64,000 bases of DNA, taken from positions 558,001 to 622,000 of the forward strand of contig NZ_CP006644.1 of assembly GCF_000512205.2 (NCBI RefSeq), written 5' to 3'. This document shows, piece after piece, positions 16,133 through 25,188 of this stretch. The notes under the pieces were generated by a model, which was not told the DNA's origin, ran no database searches, and saw nothing but the letters and a program-made list of their open reading frames with translations. The stretch's first letter is position 1. Each line of letters opens with the position of its first letter. The position numbers and the translations under genes were made by a program. This DNA comes from Sphingomonas sanxanigenens DSM 19645 = NX02. GTDB taxonomy: Bacteria; Pseudomonadota; Alphaproteobacteria; Sphingomonadales; Sphingomonadaceae.

Positions 16133-16861
16133 ATGACGCATATTGCTCTCGTAACGGGTGGAACCCGCGGCATCGGCGCTGCCATCGCGCGGTCGTTGAA
16201 AGCCGCGGGATGGAGCGTGGGTAGCGTCTATCATGGCAACGAGAAAGCAGCCGACGCATTTCTGCACGAGACCGATATCCCGATATTCCGCTGGGATGTC
16301 GCGGACGAAGCGGCATGTCGGGATGGTCTGGCGAAGGTTGAAAGCGAACTCGGGGCGGTGAGTCTCCTCGTCAACAACGCAGGAATTACGCGGGATGGAA
16401 TGTTCCACCGCATGACCTGGGCGCAGTGGCGCGACGTGCTGGCGACCAATCTCGATTCAATGTTTACCATGACCCGTGCAGTGATCGAAGGCATGCGCGA
16501 GCGAGGTTTCGGGCGGATCATCAATATTTCTTCGATCAACGGTCAAAAGGGTCAGGTCGGACAAGTGAACTACTCGGCCGCCAAGGCCGGGGTCATCGGC
16601 TTCACCAAGGCATTGGCCCAGGAAAATGCCGGGCGCGGGATCACGGTCAACGCAGTTTGCCCCGGCTATGTGGATACTGAGATGGTTGGCGCCGTTCCGC
16701 AGGAGGTCCGTGCGAAGATCATCGCCAGCATTCCAACCGGCCGGCTGGGCTTGCCAGAGGAAATCGCCGAAGCGGTGGCATTTCTCGCGTCACCTGGTGC
16801 CGCATTTTGTACGGGGTCGGTGCTGACCGTTAACGGTGGGCAATATATCGCTAACGGCTGA
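16133..16861 (+). CDS. phaB: acetoacetyl-CoA reductase, copy 2
   Basis: 242 residues with the same plan as copy 1: TGGTRGIGAAI, NNAGITRDGMFHRM, ISSINGQKGQVGQ, catalytic Tyr and Lys in NYSAAKAGVIGF, and the end VLTVNGGQYI. It reduces acetoacetyl-CoA to (R)-3-hydroxybutyryl-CoA with NADPH. AAGGAACCGGAG precedes the ATG. The two intact copies differ at many positions, so they are paralogues rather than a recent duplication. It is followed by a phasin gene 107 bases downstream, and that pair is divergent from a tetR gene, which suggests separate control from copy 1. Confidence 0.94.
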   Translation: MTHIALVTGGTRGIGAAIARSLKAAGWSVGSVYHGNEKAADAFLHETDIPIFRWDVADEAACRDGLAKVESELGAVSLLVNNAGITRDGMFHRMTWAQWRDVLATNLDSMFTMTRAVIEGMRERGFGRIINISSINGQKGQVGQVNYSAAKAGVIGFTKALAQENAGRGITVNAVCPGYVDTEMVGAVPQEVRAKIIASIPTGRLGLPEEIAEAVAFLASPGAAFCTGSVLTVNGGQYIANG

Positions 16862-16968
16862 TAGCGGCAGAGCCCAAGGCACTGCCACTACGTAAGAATC
16901 CCAATATCGCGCCGATTCACGGGCGCGGAAACTACCCTAACCAGTTCCCTTTATGAAAGGATCACTTC

Positions 16969-17403
16969 ATGACTTATCCATTTGATCAGATCGCCGCCCT
17001 CGGCAAGGCCAATGGGCAGCTGGTTGTCGCGCTGGTCAATATTGGCCGGGAAAACAGCGAGACATATGCGCGTATTGGGGGCAAGACGACGTCCGCGCTT
17101 GTCGATCAGTTCAAGGATTGGAAGCTCGGCACTGTTCCCGACTTCAAGAGCGAGCCGCTCTCCATCTGTTACAGCGAGTTCCAGTCGTGCGGGGAGGACG
17201 CGGTTTCCCGAATCAAGTCCGCGTTCGATGAATGGCAGGAATGTAGCAGGGATGCGCTCACGCAGGCAGCAGAGGGACAGCAAGGTTTCGTGCAAACATG
17301 GGCGTCATGGATTCGCCCGGCTTGGCAAGCCTCTCCAGTTGAGCCGGCCGCGACCAAGAAAGCGCAGAAGAGCACGGCGAGTGAAACCTTGACGGCATCC
17401 TGA
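16969..17403 (+). CDS. phasin family protein
   Basis: 144 residues, helical, without signal or membrane segment. The core (ALGKANGQLVVALVNIGREN...FKDWK) and the amphipathic heptads fit the Phasin_2 type, and a Lys/Ala/Thr-rich tail (ATKKAQKSTASETLTAS) is common in phasins. Phasins coat PHA granules and control their size and number. AAGGATCACTTC precedes the ATG. It is the last gene of the phaB2 unit, closed by an intrinsic terminator at 17421. Confidence 0.85.
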   Translation: MTYPFDQIAALGKANGQLVVALVNIGRENSETYARIGGKTTSALVDQFKDWKLGTVPDFKSEPLSICYSEFQSCGEDAVSRIKSAFDEWQECSRDALTQAAEGQQGFVQTWASWIRPAWQASPVEPAATKKAQKSTASETLTAS

Positions 17404-17420
17404 AGGTCGCGACTTCAGGT

Positions 17421-17463
17421 CGTCGGTCCCCTCTCGCAGGCGGGGCCGACGATCGCCATTTTT
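17421..17463 (+). terminator. intrinsic terminator after the phasin gene
   Basis: CGTCGGTCCC pairs with GGGGCCGACG through one G-U pair and a short loop, followed eight bases later by a five-T run at 17459-17463. Confidence 0.7.
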
Positions 17464-17641
17464 CAGCAACCGGATTCGATCAATCCTATGCCTTAGTTGC
17501 GATGAATATTGCTAGGCAGAAGCAGGGATGAGGTACTCTCGATCCAGACCATCGGTACGCTTTTTCTGAGCTGCCATTCGTTCGCGTCCATCCAGTGCCT
17601 ACCCGCCGCGGTGGGTGACCTTACGTTCCGACCTGCGAAAC

Positions 17642-18427
17642 TCAGATACGCGGAAAGACAGGCAGGCGTTCGAACATGAGTGACGCCAGGCTCCAGATGC
17701 TGGTGGCGACCAGCAGCACCCCGACAAGTTGCAGCAGTAGCTTGGGCGGCATGCGCCGTGTCAACCAGGCGCCGAAAGGCGCTGCCACGAGGCCGCCGAT
17801 CAGGATGCCGGTCGCGGCGTTGGTGAACTGCAGGCCGTGAATGCCGACGAAGGCAGTGAGGACCGTGACGGTCACGAAGAATTCCGCAGCATTGGCCGTA
17901 CCGACGGCTATGCGCGGGGTCATGCCCTGGGCCAGGAGATTACCGGTCACCAGCGGCCCCCAGCCGCCACCGCCTGAGCTGTCGAGGAAACCTCCGAGAA
18001 AGCCTAGCGGAGCAACCAGCCTGATCCTGCGGAAGGCAAACGGCCTGCGCGGCGCGCGCCATAACAGGTAGGCGCCGACCGCGATCAGATAGACGAGCAG
18101 CACGGGCCGCAAAATATCGCTCTTGAGGAAATAGAGCACCCAGATCCCTGCGACACCGCCGATTACGCCCGGGACTGCGAGCCGGGCAAAGAGCGGCCAG
18201 TCGACATTGCGCTGCAAGATATGCGCCATGCCCGCCGCGCCGCTGGTGAAGCTCTCGGCCGTGCGCGTCGCGGAAGAAGCCGCGATCGGTGGAGTGCCGA
18301 ACAGGACAAGCAGGGAATTGGACAGCACGCCGAAACCCAACCCCAGCGCACTGTCGATAGTCTGGGCGAACAGGCCAATGAGAATAAAGGGCGCAAGCTC
18401 GGCCCAGGGGATCGCCGCTATGTCCAT
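17642..18427 (-). CDS. TauE/SafE (TSUP) family membrane permease
   Basis: 261 residues with about eight hydrophobic segments. The two repeated TSUP motifs are visible: FAQTIDSALGLGFGVLSN near the N-terminus and GGFLDSSGGGGWGPLVTGNLL in the middle. The family exports or imports sulfite, sulfonates or related organic anions. The ATG overlaps the stop of the ATP-grasp gene by one base (TGATG), so the two are coupled. The substrate cannot be read from sequence; it may be related to the product of the ATP-grasp ligase. Confidence 0.85.
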   Translation of the reverse strand: MDIAAIPWAELAPFILIGLFAQTIDSALGLGFGVLSNSLLVLFGTPPIAASSATRTAESFTSGAAGMAHILQRNVDWPLFARLAVPGVIGGVAGIWVLYFLKSDILRPVLLVYLIAVGAYLLWRAPRRPFAFRRIRLVAPLGFLGGFLDSSGGGGWGPLVTGNLLAQGMTPRIAVGTANAAEFFVTVTVLTAFVGIHGLQFTNAATGILIGGLVAAPFGAWLTRRMPPKLLLQLVGVLLVATSIWSLASLMFERLPVFPRI

Positions 18428-19809
18428 CAGCCGCGGTCGCTTTTCGCGAGCGCGGACACCGATCGACCGACCCGGCCGGTCGGCGCGGTCAGCGCATAGA
18501 GAAGCGGGAAGCATAGCGCCATCAGCGACAGGAACCCGCTGGCCATCGCGCCGGCGTCCGCGATCCAGGGGAGAATCGCTGCCCATATGGCGAGCGCCAG
18601 AACAACGATCAGCGTGCGCTCCTGTTCGCTGTCGTCGAGCGCGGAGAGATCGGTTCGCGACCGGCCTTCGAACAGCGCCCGCAAGCCGAGGCCCGTCCTG
18701 CTTCTGGCGTCCACCAACAGGGCGGGCGCCAGAGCCTGTCCCAGACAGTTCATGCTCGCCCCGAACAGCCGCACACCCATGGCGCTCGCAAACTCGCGGA
18801 AGTGCGTGTTGCGGTCGGTGATGGCGCGCAGGCCCGTGCGCCCGCCGAAGATCATGTCCGCCAGCACGCTACTCTCGGCGGCCGCTGGCGCGGGCGCCGG
18901 TGCATCCTGCGTGGCGACGATCCACTCCAGGATCGTCGCAGGCACGTCAAGCCCGCTTGCGCGCTCCAGCCCCTGGAAGCCGGGCGCGGAATTGGCCTCG
19001 CAGATCCGATAGCCTTCCTCATCGAACAATATGTCGATGCCGGTAATGTCGAGGTCGAGGATATCGGCTGCCTTGATGGCCAGCTCGGCCATCTCCGGGG
19101 GCGGGTTATAGGCGACGCCGACCCCGCCCAGCGACACGTTGGATTTGAAGCTACCGGTGAGAGAACGGCGCTCCATCGCCGCCACGACGCGCCCGCCCAC
19201 GACGAGGACGCGAACATCGCGGCCGTGGCTTGCGCGGACATAGTGCTGCAGGATGAAATCGGCCTTCGCTTCCGCGCTTTCGAGAAGGCCCGCGAGATCC
19301 TCGAACTGGCTCCGGTTCTCGCATTTGAGGACGCCAGCGCCGCGCGTGCCCTTGAGTGTCTTGACGATCACGGGGAAGCCAAGCTCGCGCTCGACCAGAT
19401 CGACATCCATCGGGAAGGTCCCGAGGATCGTGCGCGGGATCGGCAGGCCCGCCCGGTTCAGGCTTTGCAGCGTATGGAGCTTGTCGGCCACCCGCTCGAT
19501 CGTCGCGGGCCCATTGATCAGCCGCACGCCGCGCCGTTCGAAGTGCCGCAGCAGCGCGAGCGTGTAATAGTCGGTCTCAGCGCCCGTCCGGCAGATGATG
19601 AAGTCGGGACGCCCCATCGGGTTGTCATTGTAGGTGACAGACCAATCCTCGTCGCCGCCGACGATCAGATCGAAGCGATGGGGATCATAGACCATGAGAT
19701 CGATGCCCATCGCACTTGCCGCTTCCTGAAAGCGCAGGACTTCGGGCACCTCCGGGATCGCCGGATCCAGTTCATGATGAAAGAGAATCCAGCCTCGCAA
19801 ATCTCTCAC
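18427..19809 (-). CDS. RimK-like ATP-grasp ligase with a membrane C-terminal extension
   Basis: 460 residues. Residues 1 to about 300 are a RimK-type ATP-grasp: PDFIICRTGAETDYY, the loop GFPVIVKTLKGTRGAGV, QHYVRASHGRDVRV and the metal-binding GIDILFDEEGYRICEANSAPGF. Such enzymes join an amino acid, often Glu, to a carboxyl group. The last 150 or so residues are not part of RimK: a soluble segment (FREFASAMGVRLFGASMNCLG) and two hydrophobic helices near the end (LIVVLALAIWAAILPW and SLMALCFPLLYALTA). I do not recognise this tail. Coupling to a TauE/SafE gene suggests a membrane-tethered ligase whose product or substrate is transported. Confidence 0.75.
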   Translation of the reverse strand: MRDLRGWILFHHELDPAIPEVPEVLRFQEAASAMGIDLMVYDPHRFDLIVGGDEDWSVTYNDNPMGRPDFIICRTGAETDYYTLALLRHFERRGVRLINGPATIERVADKLHTLQSLNRAGLPIPRTILGTFPMDVDLVERELGFPVIVKTLKGTRGAGVLKCENRSQFEDLAGLLESAEAKADFILQHYVRASHGRDVRVLVVGGRVVAAMERRSLTGSFKSNVSLGGVGVAYNPPPEMAELAIKAADILDLDITGIDILFDEEGYRICEANSAPGFQGLERASGLDVPATILEWIVATQDAPAPAPAAAESSVLADMIFGGRTGLRAITDRNTHFREFASAMGVRLFGASMNCLGQALAPALLVDARSRTGLGLRALFEGRSRTDLSALDDSEQERTLIVVLALAIWAAILPWIADAGAMASGFLSLMALCFPLLYALTAPTGRVGRSVSALAKSDRG

Positions 19810-19929
19810 TCCCAGCCTCTTCTGATCCTTGACAAGATCGTGGGGGAAACCGGTACGACGCTATGCCATCAGATCGCCATGGACAGTATGAGATTGGACC
19901 ATGGCGTTGCCATTACGTGAACGGCTTGA

Positions 19930-20424
19930 TCACCCGTCGCTCGAAAGCCTTTCCCGACGCTCATGGCGCTCCTGGGCGTTGATCGTCATCGTGGCGATTG
20001 GGCGGGCTTCGAGCCGGCGAAGCGAGATTGGTTCACCTGTTACCTCGCAATAGCCATATTCGCCATCGTCGATCCTGCGCAAGGCGGCAGCGATCTTGGC
20101 AAGGAGCTTGCGCTGGCGATCACGCGCTCGCAGTTCTATCGACCAGTCTGCTTCACTTGAGGCGCGATCATTGAGGTCCGGCTCTCGCAAGGGCTCCATC
20201 TGCAAAACGTTGAGCGTGGCCTCAGAGTCATCGAGAATCTGCTTCTTCCAAGCGAGCAGGCGTTGCCGGAAATATTCGAGCTGCAGCGGATTCATGAACT
20301 CTTCTTCCGAAGACGGATTGTAGTCGATCGGGACTTGCACCTGAGGGTCAGTCCTGAGTGCAATTCCCTTTAGATTGGCGTGGTCGGGATTCACATTGAT
20401 GGTGCTCACGATTCCAACTCGCAT
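19930..20424 (-). CDS. DksA/TraR-family RNA polymerase-binding protein
   Basis: About 164 residues from the ATG at 20424; the frame is open to 20478, but no good ribosome site marks either start. The coiled-coil helix pair (LEYFRQRLLAWKKQILDD... and LLAKIAAALRRIDDGEYGYC) and the terminal globule (GEPISLRRLEARPIATMTINAQERHE) are DksA-like. Only the first of the four zinc Cys (in YGYCEVTGEPI) is present; this depleted finger is seen in alphaproteobacterial DksA. The N-terminal 40 residues are not conserved. It may tune transcription during starvation alongside the stress genes to its right. Confidence 0.82.
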   Translation of the reverse strand: MRVGIVSTINVNPDHANLKGIALRTDPQVQVPIDYNPSSEEEFMNPLQLEYFRQRLLAWKKQILDDSEATLNVLQMEPLREPDLNDRASSEADWSIELRARDRQRKLLAKIAAALRRIDDGEYGYCEVTGEPISLRRLEARPIATMTINAQERHERRERLSSDG

Positions 20425-20800
20425 GTGATTTTTGCTGCGTGAGACATGACATGCATTGTCCCGCTGCAATCTTACCAAAAAACGGCGCTCTGCTCGTAAT
20501 AGTCACTTTGTGGTCCCAGTGCCACGATAACAGGACAAGTGTATGCATTTTCTAAAGCAAATGAGGATCGGACCACGACATTCATTCGACGTCCGGAGTC
20601 CGGTGCCGCGGTCGGACCGGTTCAGGCCGTATGGAAAGACCAGCGGGAAACCGGGCCATCAGTCAGCGCATCATGGCATTTGAGCATCGATTTTTTAACA
20701 ATGTCGAAATCCATCCAGAACGATCAGGTCGGCATCTTGCCGTATCCTCGCTTCCATTCGTCGCACGAAGCGGGATGTCGCCACGGACGCGGCCCATCTT
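20425..20800. other. 376-base intergenic stretch, no gene seen
   Basis: The region lies between dksA-like and the mgtA stop, both on the minus strand. It has no convincing coding frame. It should contain the dksA-like promoter, but no clear -35/-10 pair could be assigned. Confidence 0.5.
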
Positions 20801-23356
20801 TCATGACGTAGACCGAAGAGCAAAACGCTTCATCCCTTCAGAGATCACCAGGTAGGCGAGTACCAGAAGGGCGATCGCGCCCAGCAGCATGCCGCTCGGC
20901 GGCGCGAAATCCAGAAGCGGCGCGAAGGGAAGGAATGGCAGGGCAAGCGCTGCCAGCAAGCCGCCCAGAGCGGTCACGACCAGGGCAATATGGGCACGAC
21001 CCGTCCAGGCGGGTCTGGCGGTACGAATGATGAAGACCACCAGGATCTGGGTCGCCATTGATTCGATGAACCAGGCCGACCGGAAGGTCGCGACGTCGAC
21101 GTGAAAGATCTCGAGCAGGAGGGCGAAAGTCGCAATGTCGAACAGGGAGGAGAGCGGACCCATGATGGCGGTGAAGCGCACGAGGCCGGTCATGTCCCAG
21201 CCACGCGGCCGTTCAAGATCGCTCGCATCCGCGCTGTCGAAGGGAATGCCGATCTGGGACAGATCGTAGATGAGATTGTTGAGCAGCACCTGAACCGCGG
21301 TCAGCGGCAGGAAAGGCAGCACCAGCGAAGCGAGCGCCATGGTCAGCATGTTGCCGAAGTTCGAGCTCGTCCCCATGCGGATATATTTCATGATGTTGGC
21401 ATAGGTGCGCCGTCCTTCAGCGACCCCGTCGGCCAGAACGCCGAGATCGGGCGCGAGCAGGATCATATCAGCCGCTTCCCGCGCGACATCGGTGGCGCCG
21501 TCCACCGATAGGCCAACGTCCGCTGCATGGATGGCGGGCGCGTCGTTGATCCCGTCGCCCATGAAGCCCACCGTATGGCCCCGCGCGCGCAGCGCCCGCA
21601 CGACGCGCACCTTCTGGTCCGGCGTTACCCGCGCGAACAGATCGACGCTGTCGACACGGGCGGCAAGCGCTGCATCATCCAGCCTGGCGATCTCCTCTCC
21701 CGTGAGAAGGCCTTCGACGGGCAGCGCGAGGTTTGCAACGAGGTGCTCGACGACGGCTCCAGCGTCGCCCGAAATGACCTTGATACGGATGCCGGCGGCC
21801 TCGAGCCTGGCAACCGCATCGGCTGCGCTCGCCTTTGGCGGGTCGACGAACACGCAATAGCCCGCGAAGATAAGGCCATCCTCATCAGTGTCGCCGATGC
21901 GATCCTGGTCCGGCGCGGGCTTCCAGGCGACACCAAGCAGGCGCAAGCCCTGCGCGGCGCGTTCGTCGTGCAGGGCGATCAAGCGGCTTCGCAGTGCTTC
22001 GTCCATCGTGACAAGAGCGCCGGACCGATCCCGCGCCTGCCTACAGAGAGCGAGCATCGTCTCGGGCGCGCCCTTGACGATCTCAATCCGCTCGCCTTGG
22101 TGCTCGGCCAGCACCGACACGCGTCGCCGCTCGAAGTCGAACGGCCGTTCGTCCAGCTTCGTCCAGTCGCCCTGCGGCCGACCGGTCATATGCGTGATGA
22201 GCGCCTCGTCGAGAGGACTTTTGAGGCCCGTTTCGAACCGGGCGTTGATCGCCGCCAGTTCGGCGACGCGATCGTCATCCTCGCCGTCGATGCCCGGGTG
22301 GCCGACCAGCGTTATCCGCGCCTCGGTGAGTGTGCCCGTCTTGTCGGTGCACAGCACGTCCATCTCGCCAAGGTCATGGATGGCGGAGAGGCGCTTCACC
22401 ACGACCCTCGCGCTCGCCATGCGCCGTGCGCCGCGCGCCAGCGACACCGTCATGATCATCGGCAGCAACTCGGGCGTCAGACCGACCGCGAGCGCCATGG
22501 CGAACAGGAAGGATTGCAGGGGAGGGCGGCCGAGCGCCAGATGCGCTAGCAGCACGAACAGTACCAGGAAGATCGTGAGCCGGGCGATCAGCATGCCAAG
22601 CTTGTGAATGCCACGCTCGAACGCGGTGGGTGCGGGCGCGACCGCCAGGGATTGCGCGATCGCGCCGAACCGCGTCCTGGCGCTTGTCTCCACGACCAGC
22701 ATAGTCGCGGTGCCGGCGATCACCGACGTCCCATGGAAAAGCGCGCCGGTGGCTTCGGCGGGAGTCGAGGCTTCGGGATTCGCTCCGACGCGCTTCTCGA
22801 CCGGATAGGGCTCGCCGGTCAGCAGTGCTTCATTGACCTGCGCGCCATTGGCGGCGAGCGCGATCCCGTCGGCGGGAACGAGATCGCCCGCGCAGAGCTG
22901 AACGACGTCGCCCGCCACGATGGCGTTGATCGGGATCTCGGTCGGGTGGCCATCGCGCAGCACGCTGGCATGGAGCGCGATCGAGCGTTTGAGCGCCGCA
23001 GCCGTGGCTTGCGCGCGGTGTTCCTGCACCATGTCGAGCAGCGTGGAGAGGATCACCACGGCCAGAATGATGAGGAAGCTCGCAAGATCGCCGGTGGCCC
23101 CAGCGATGGCAGCAGCGACGAGCAGAATGGCGATCAGCGGATTGGCGAGGCGGTGGAGAAGATCGACGACGATGTGCCGCGGCGCGGTTTCTCCGATCTC
23201 ATTGGGGCCGTTGCGGGTCAGGCGTGCGTCCGCGTCCGTCTGAGCCAGGCCTTCACGTGCAGACAAGAGGCGCGCGAGCAGCGCATCCGGGTCGGATTTC
23301 CAGAAAGCGTCCCCGACATCCGCCGAGGGAGCCGGGGCGGCCAGGGCCCGGGACAC
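20801..23356 (-). CDS. mgtA: magnesium-translocating P-type ATPase (MgtA type)
   Basis: 851 residues. Domains in order: cation ATPase N-terminus (residues 20-90), the E1-E2 actuator with LTGEPYPVEK, the M4 GLTPELLPMI, the phosphorylation site DKTGTLTEARI near residue 340, the hinge GDGINDAPAIHAADVGLSVDGATD, and C-terminal membrane helices with the MgtA pattern NNLIYDLSQIGIPFDSAD. It imports Mg2+ into the cytoplasm at the cost of ATP. It starts with GTG one base after the stop of the tandem Usp gene, so the two share an mRNA. The family's usual regulatory leader is not evident because the gene is internal to an operon. Confidence 0.92.
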   Translation of the reverse strand: MSRALAAPAPSADVGDAFWKSDPDALLARLLSAREGLAQTDADARLTRNGPNEIGETAPRHIVVDLLHRLANPLIAILLVAAAIAGATGDLASFLIILAVVILSTLLDMVQEHRAQATAAALKRSIALHASVLRDGHPTEIPINAIVAGDVVQLCAGDLVPADGIALAANGAQVNEALLTGEPYPVEKRVGANPEASTPAEATGALFHGTSVIAGTATMLVVETSARTRFGAIAQSLAVAPAPTAFERGIHKLGMLIARLTIFLVLFVLLAHLALGRPPLQSFLFAMALAVGLTPELLPMIMTVSLARGARRMASARVVVKRLSAIHDLGEMDVLCTDKTGTLTEARITLVGHPGIDGEDDDRVAELAAINARFETGLKSPLDEALITHMTGRPQGDWTKLDERPFDFERRRVSVLAEHQGERIEIVKGAPETMLALCRQARDRSGALVTMDEALRSRLIALHDERAAQGLRLLGVAWKPAPDQDRIGDTDEDGLIFAGYCVFVDPPKASAADAVARLEAAGIRIKVISGDAGAVVEHLVANLALPVEGLLTGEEIARLDDAALAARVDSVDLFARVTPDQKVRVVRALRARGHTVGFMGDGINDAPAIHAADVGLSVDGATDVAREAADMILLAPDLGVLADGVAEGRRTYANIMKYIRMGTSSNFGNMLTMALASLVLPFLPLTAVQVLLNNLIYDLSQIGIPFDSADASDLERPRGWDMTGLVRFTAIMGPLSSLFDIATFALLLEIFHVDVATFRSAWFIESMATQILVVFIIRTARPAWTGRAHIALVVTALGGLLAALALPFLPFAPLLDFAPPSGMLLGAIALLVLAYLVISEGMKRFALRSTS

Positions 23357-23357
23357 G

Positions 23358-24152
23358 TCAATGGCCGAGAATGAGCGGCAGCTTGCTATGCGCGAGCATG
23401 CGTTTGGTCACGCCGCCGAAGGTCTCCATCAGCCGTCCTCGTCCATAAGCGCCCATAAGGATATAGTCCGCATGCCAGTTGGCAGCTTCGTCGGCGATCA
23501 GCTGGTCGGCTGCGGTCAAACCATCGTCGACGATCCGGATCGAGGCATGGATATTGTGGCGCGAGAGATATTGCGCGGCTTCGGTCGGCTCGGTCTGCTC
23601 CGCGCCGTCGCGGGCCATGAAGATCTGCACCTCTTCGGCCTGCGCCAGCAGCGGAACGCACGCCTGCATTGTCGCAGCCGCAGACCCCTGTCCGTCCCAG
23701 GCGATGAGTGCGCGGCCGAGGTTGAAGCCCCTGACATCGTCGGGCACGGCGACGACGGGCTTGCGCGCCTTCATGACGATGCGGCTCGCGAGCTCAGCGA
23801 AGTCGGGGTACGGAAACTGATCGAGCTTCCGATTGAGGATGATGAGATCGGCAAGCGCTGCCGCGTCGATCACGGCCTCGGCGGCGAACCCGGTCACATC
23901 GCTCCAGCTCCACACGACATCCTCGGAGGCCAGGCGGGCCTGGAGGCTGGCCTTGTTGTGGGCTTCGCGGTCGCGCTCGTCACCAAGCAACATCGCCGAG
24001 CCGGTGCCATCATAGTCACCCGCGATATTGGGCACCATCGTGACATCGATGCATGACAGGTGGCCATCCAGCGACCGGGTCAGGTCAAGCGCCGCCTGCA
24101 GCCGGGCCTCCTGACCCTCGTCGTCATGCACCAACAAAAGGATATTCTTCAT
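23358..24152 (-). CDS. tandem universal stress protein
   Basis: 264 residues forming two Usp folds. The second repeat ends in the nucleotide-binding pattern MGAYGRGRLMETFGGVTKRML, close to the consensus G-x2-G-x9-G-S/T; the first repeat has lost that motif. Proteins of this type bind ATP or AMP and act in survival under oxygen or energy limitation. The gene is first in a two-gene unit with mgtA. The 121-base gap to the next Usp gene upstream may hold its promoter, which includes an ATATGCGGGAT element at 24203. Confidence 0.88.
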   Translation of the reverse strand: MKNILLLVHDDEGQEARLQAALDLTRSLDGHLSCIDVTMVPNIAGDYDGTGSAMLLGDERDREAHNKASLQARLASEDVVWSWSDVTGFAAEAVIDAAALADLIILNRKLDQFPYPDFAELASRIVMKARKPVVAVPDDVRGFNLGRALIAWDGQGSAAATMQACVPLLAQAEEVQIFMARDGAEQTEPTEAAQYLSRHNIHASIRIVDDGLTAADQLIADEAANWHADYILMGAYGRGRLMETFGGVTKRMLAHSKLPLILGH

Positions 24153-24273
24153 GCGCGCCTCCGTCTCGATAGGCGGAGGCTATGGCGCGTCCCTGGCCGT
24201 CTATATGCGGGATATTACGGAGGTCGATCATATCTCCGCACAGGTGATTTCACTTCACGAACAGACGTTTGGA

Positions 24274-25155
24274 CTATTCTTTGGGGTTATAGTGTACGAT
24301 GAGCAGATCGCCTTCGAGTGTCTCGATGAGATTCTTCGCCGTGCTTCCGATCAAAGCGTCGAACAGCGCGCCGCGTCCATGGCTTCCAATGACGGTCAGA
24401 TCGACATGCTGGTCCTCGACATAGTCGCTGAGCAAGCGCTCGGGGCTGCCGTGCTCGATGACGACATCCGTCCTGTCCCTAAGGCGACTGTCGACCCGAT
24501 CGTCGGCCAGGAATTTCGTGCCAAGTTCTTTCTCCATGGCGCCGAGATCGCGCTTGAAATCCTGTTCGTCGAGATAGCCCGAGAAGGGGACGTCATAGCC
24601 ATGGAACAGGGTCAGCGCGGCCGCCGGGAAGAACTGCGCCGTCAGCAACAGCGCCTGGAGCGATGCCTCGGAGAAGTCGGTGCCGACGACGATGTCGCGA
24701 TAGTGCCGGACAGCGCGATCATGGACGACGAGCACCGGCGCCGGCGACCCGCGCACCAGCCGGTTGACGGTGTTACCGAGGAACATGCGGCCCAGCGTCT
24801 CGTCACGGGCAATGCCGGTGACGATGAGGTCGCAGCCCTCGCGCGCCGCCATGGAAAGGAGCACCTCGGCCGGCTCGCCTTCCTCGACCAGGATGCGAAT
24901 GGTGTCGGCCGCCGTGCCCAGATCACGCTTGAGGCGCCATTTCATCCGGTCGACGGGGCTCGGAAGCCGCCGCCAAGAGGCGGGCGTCCGGTCGAACCGG
25001 AACTGACGGGTCTCCGCTGGATCGATGACATAGGCTGCGATCAGCTCGGCCTCCCACTCCTGCGCCAGTTGCACGGCCCTGTCGAGCGCCCGGTCGCAGC
25101 GGCAGCTCATATCCGTGGCCAGCAGGATTTTTCGCGGACGGGCTGGCGTGGTCAT
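24274..25155 (-). CDS. tandem universal stress protein
   Basis: 293 residues with two Usp domains. Both have a nucleotide-binding motif: GIARDETLGRMFLGNTVNRLV in repeat 1 (degenerate) and IGSHGRGALFDALIGSTAKNL in repeat 2 (full). It lies 33 bases downstream of the P2A ATPase gene and likely shares its transcript. Together with the other tandem Usp and the two ATPases it forms a compact ion/energy stress block. The precise role is not predictable from sequence. Confidence 0.9.
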   Translation of the reverse strand: MTTPARPRKILLATDMSCRCDRALDRAVQLAQEWEAELIAAYVIDPAETRQFRFDRTPASWRRLPSPVDRMKWRLKRDLGTAADTIRILVEEGEPAEVLLSMAAREGCDLIVTGIARDETLGRMFLGNTVNRLVRGSPAPVLVVHDRAVRHYRDIVVGTDFSEASLQALLLTAQFFPAAALTLFHGYDVPFSGYLDEQDFKRDLGAMEKELGTKFLADDRVDSRLRDRTDVVIEHGSPERLLSDYVEDQHVDLTVIGSHGRGALFDALIGSTAKNLIETLEGDLLIVHYNPKE

Positions 25156-25188
25156 ACAGCTTCCTTTCGAGAGTGAGGGAACTGGCAG

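Noticed and set aside
20425-20800. FNR/FixK-type site (TTGAT-N4-ATCAA) near stress and PHA genes
   Set aside because: I looked in the main promoters of the first 30 kb and saw no good match, so oxygen control is not claimed from a site.
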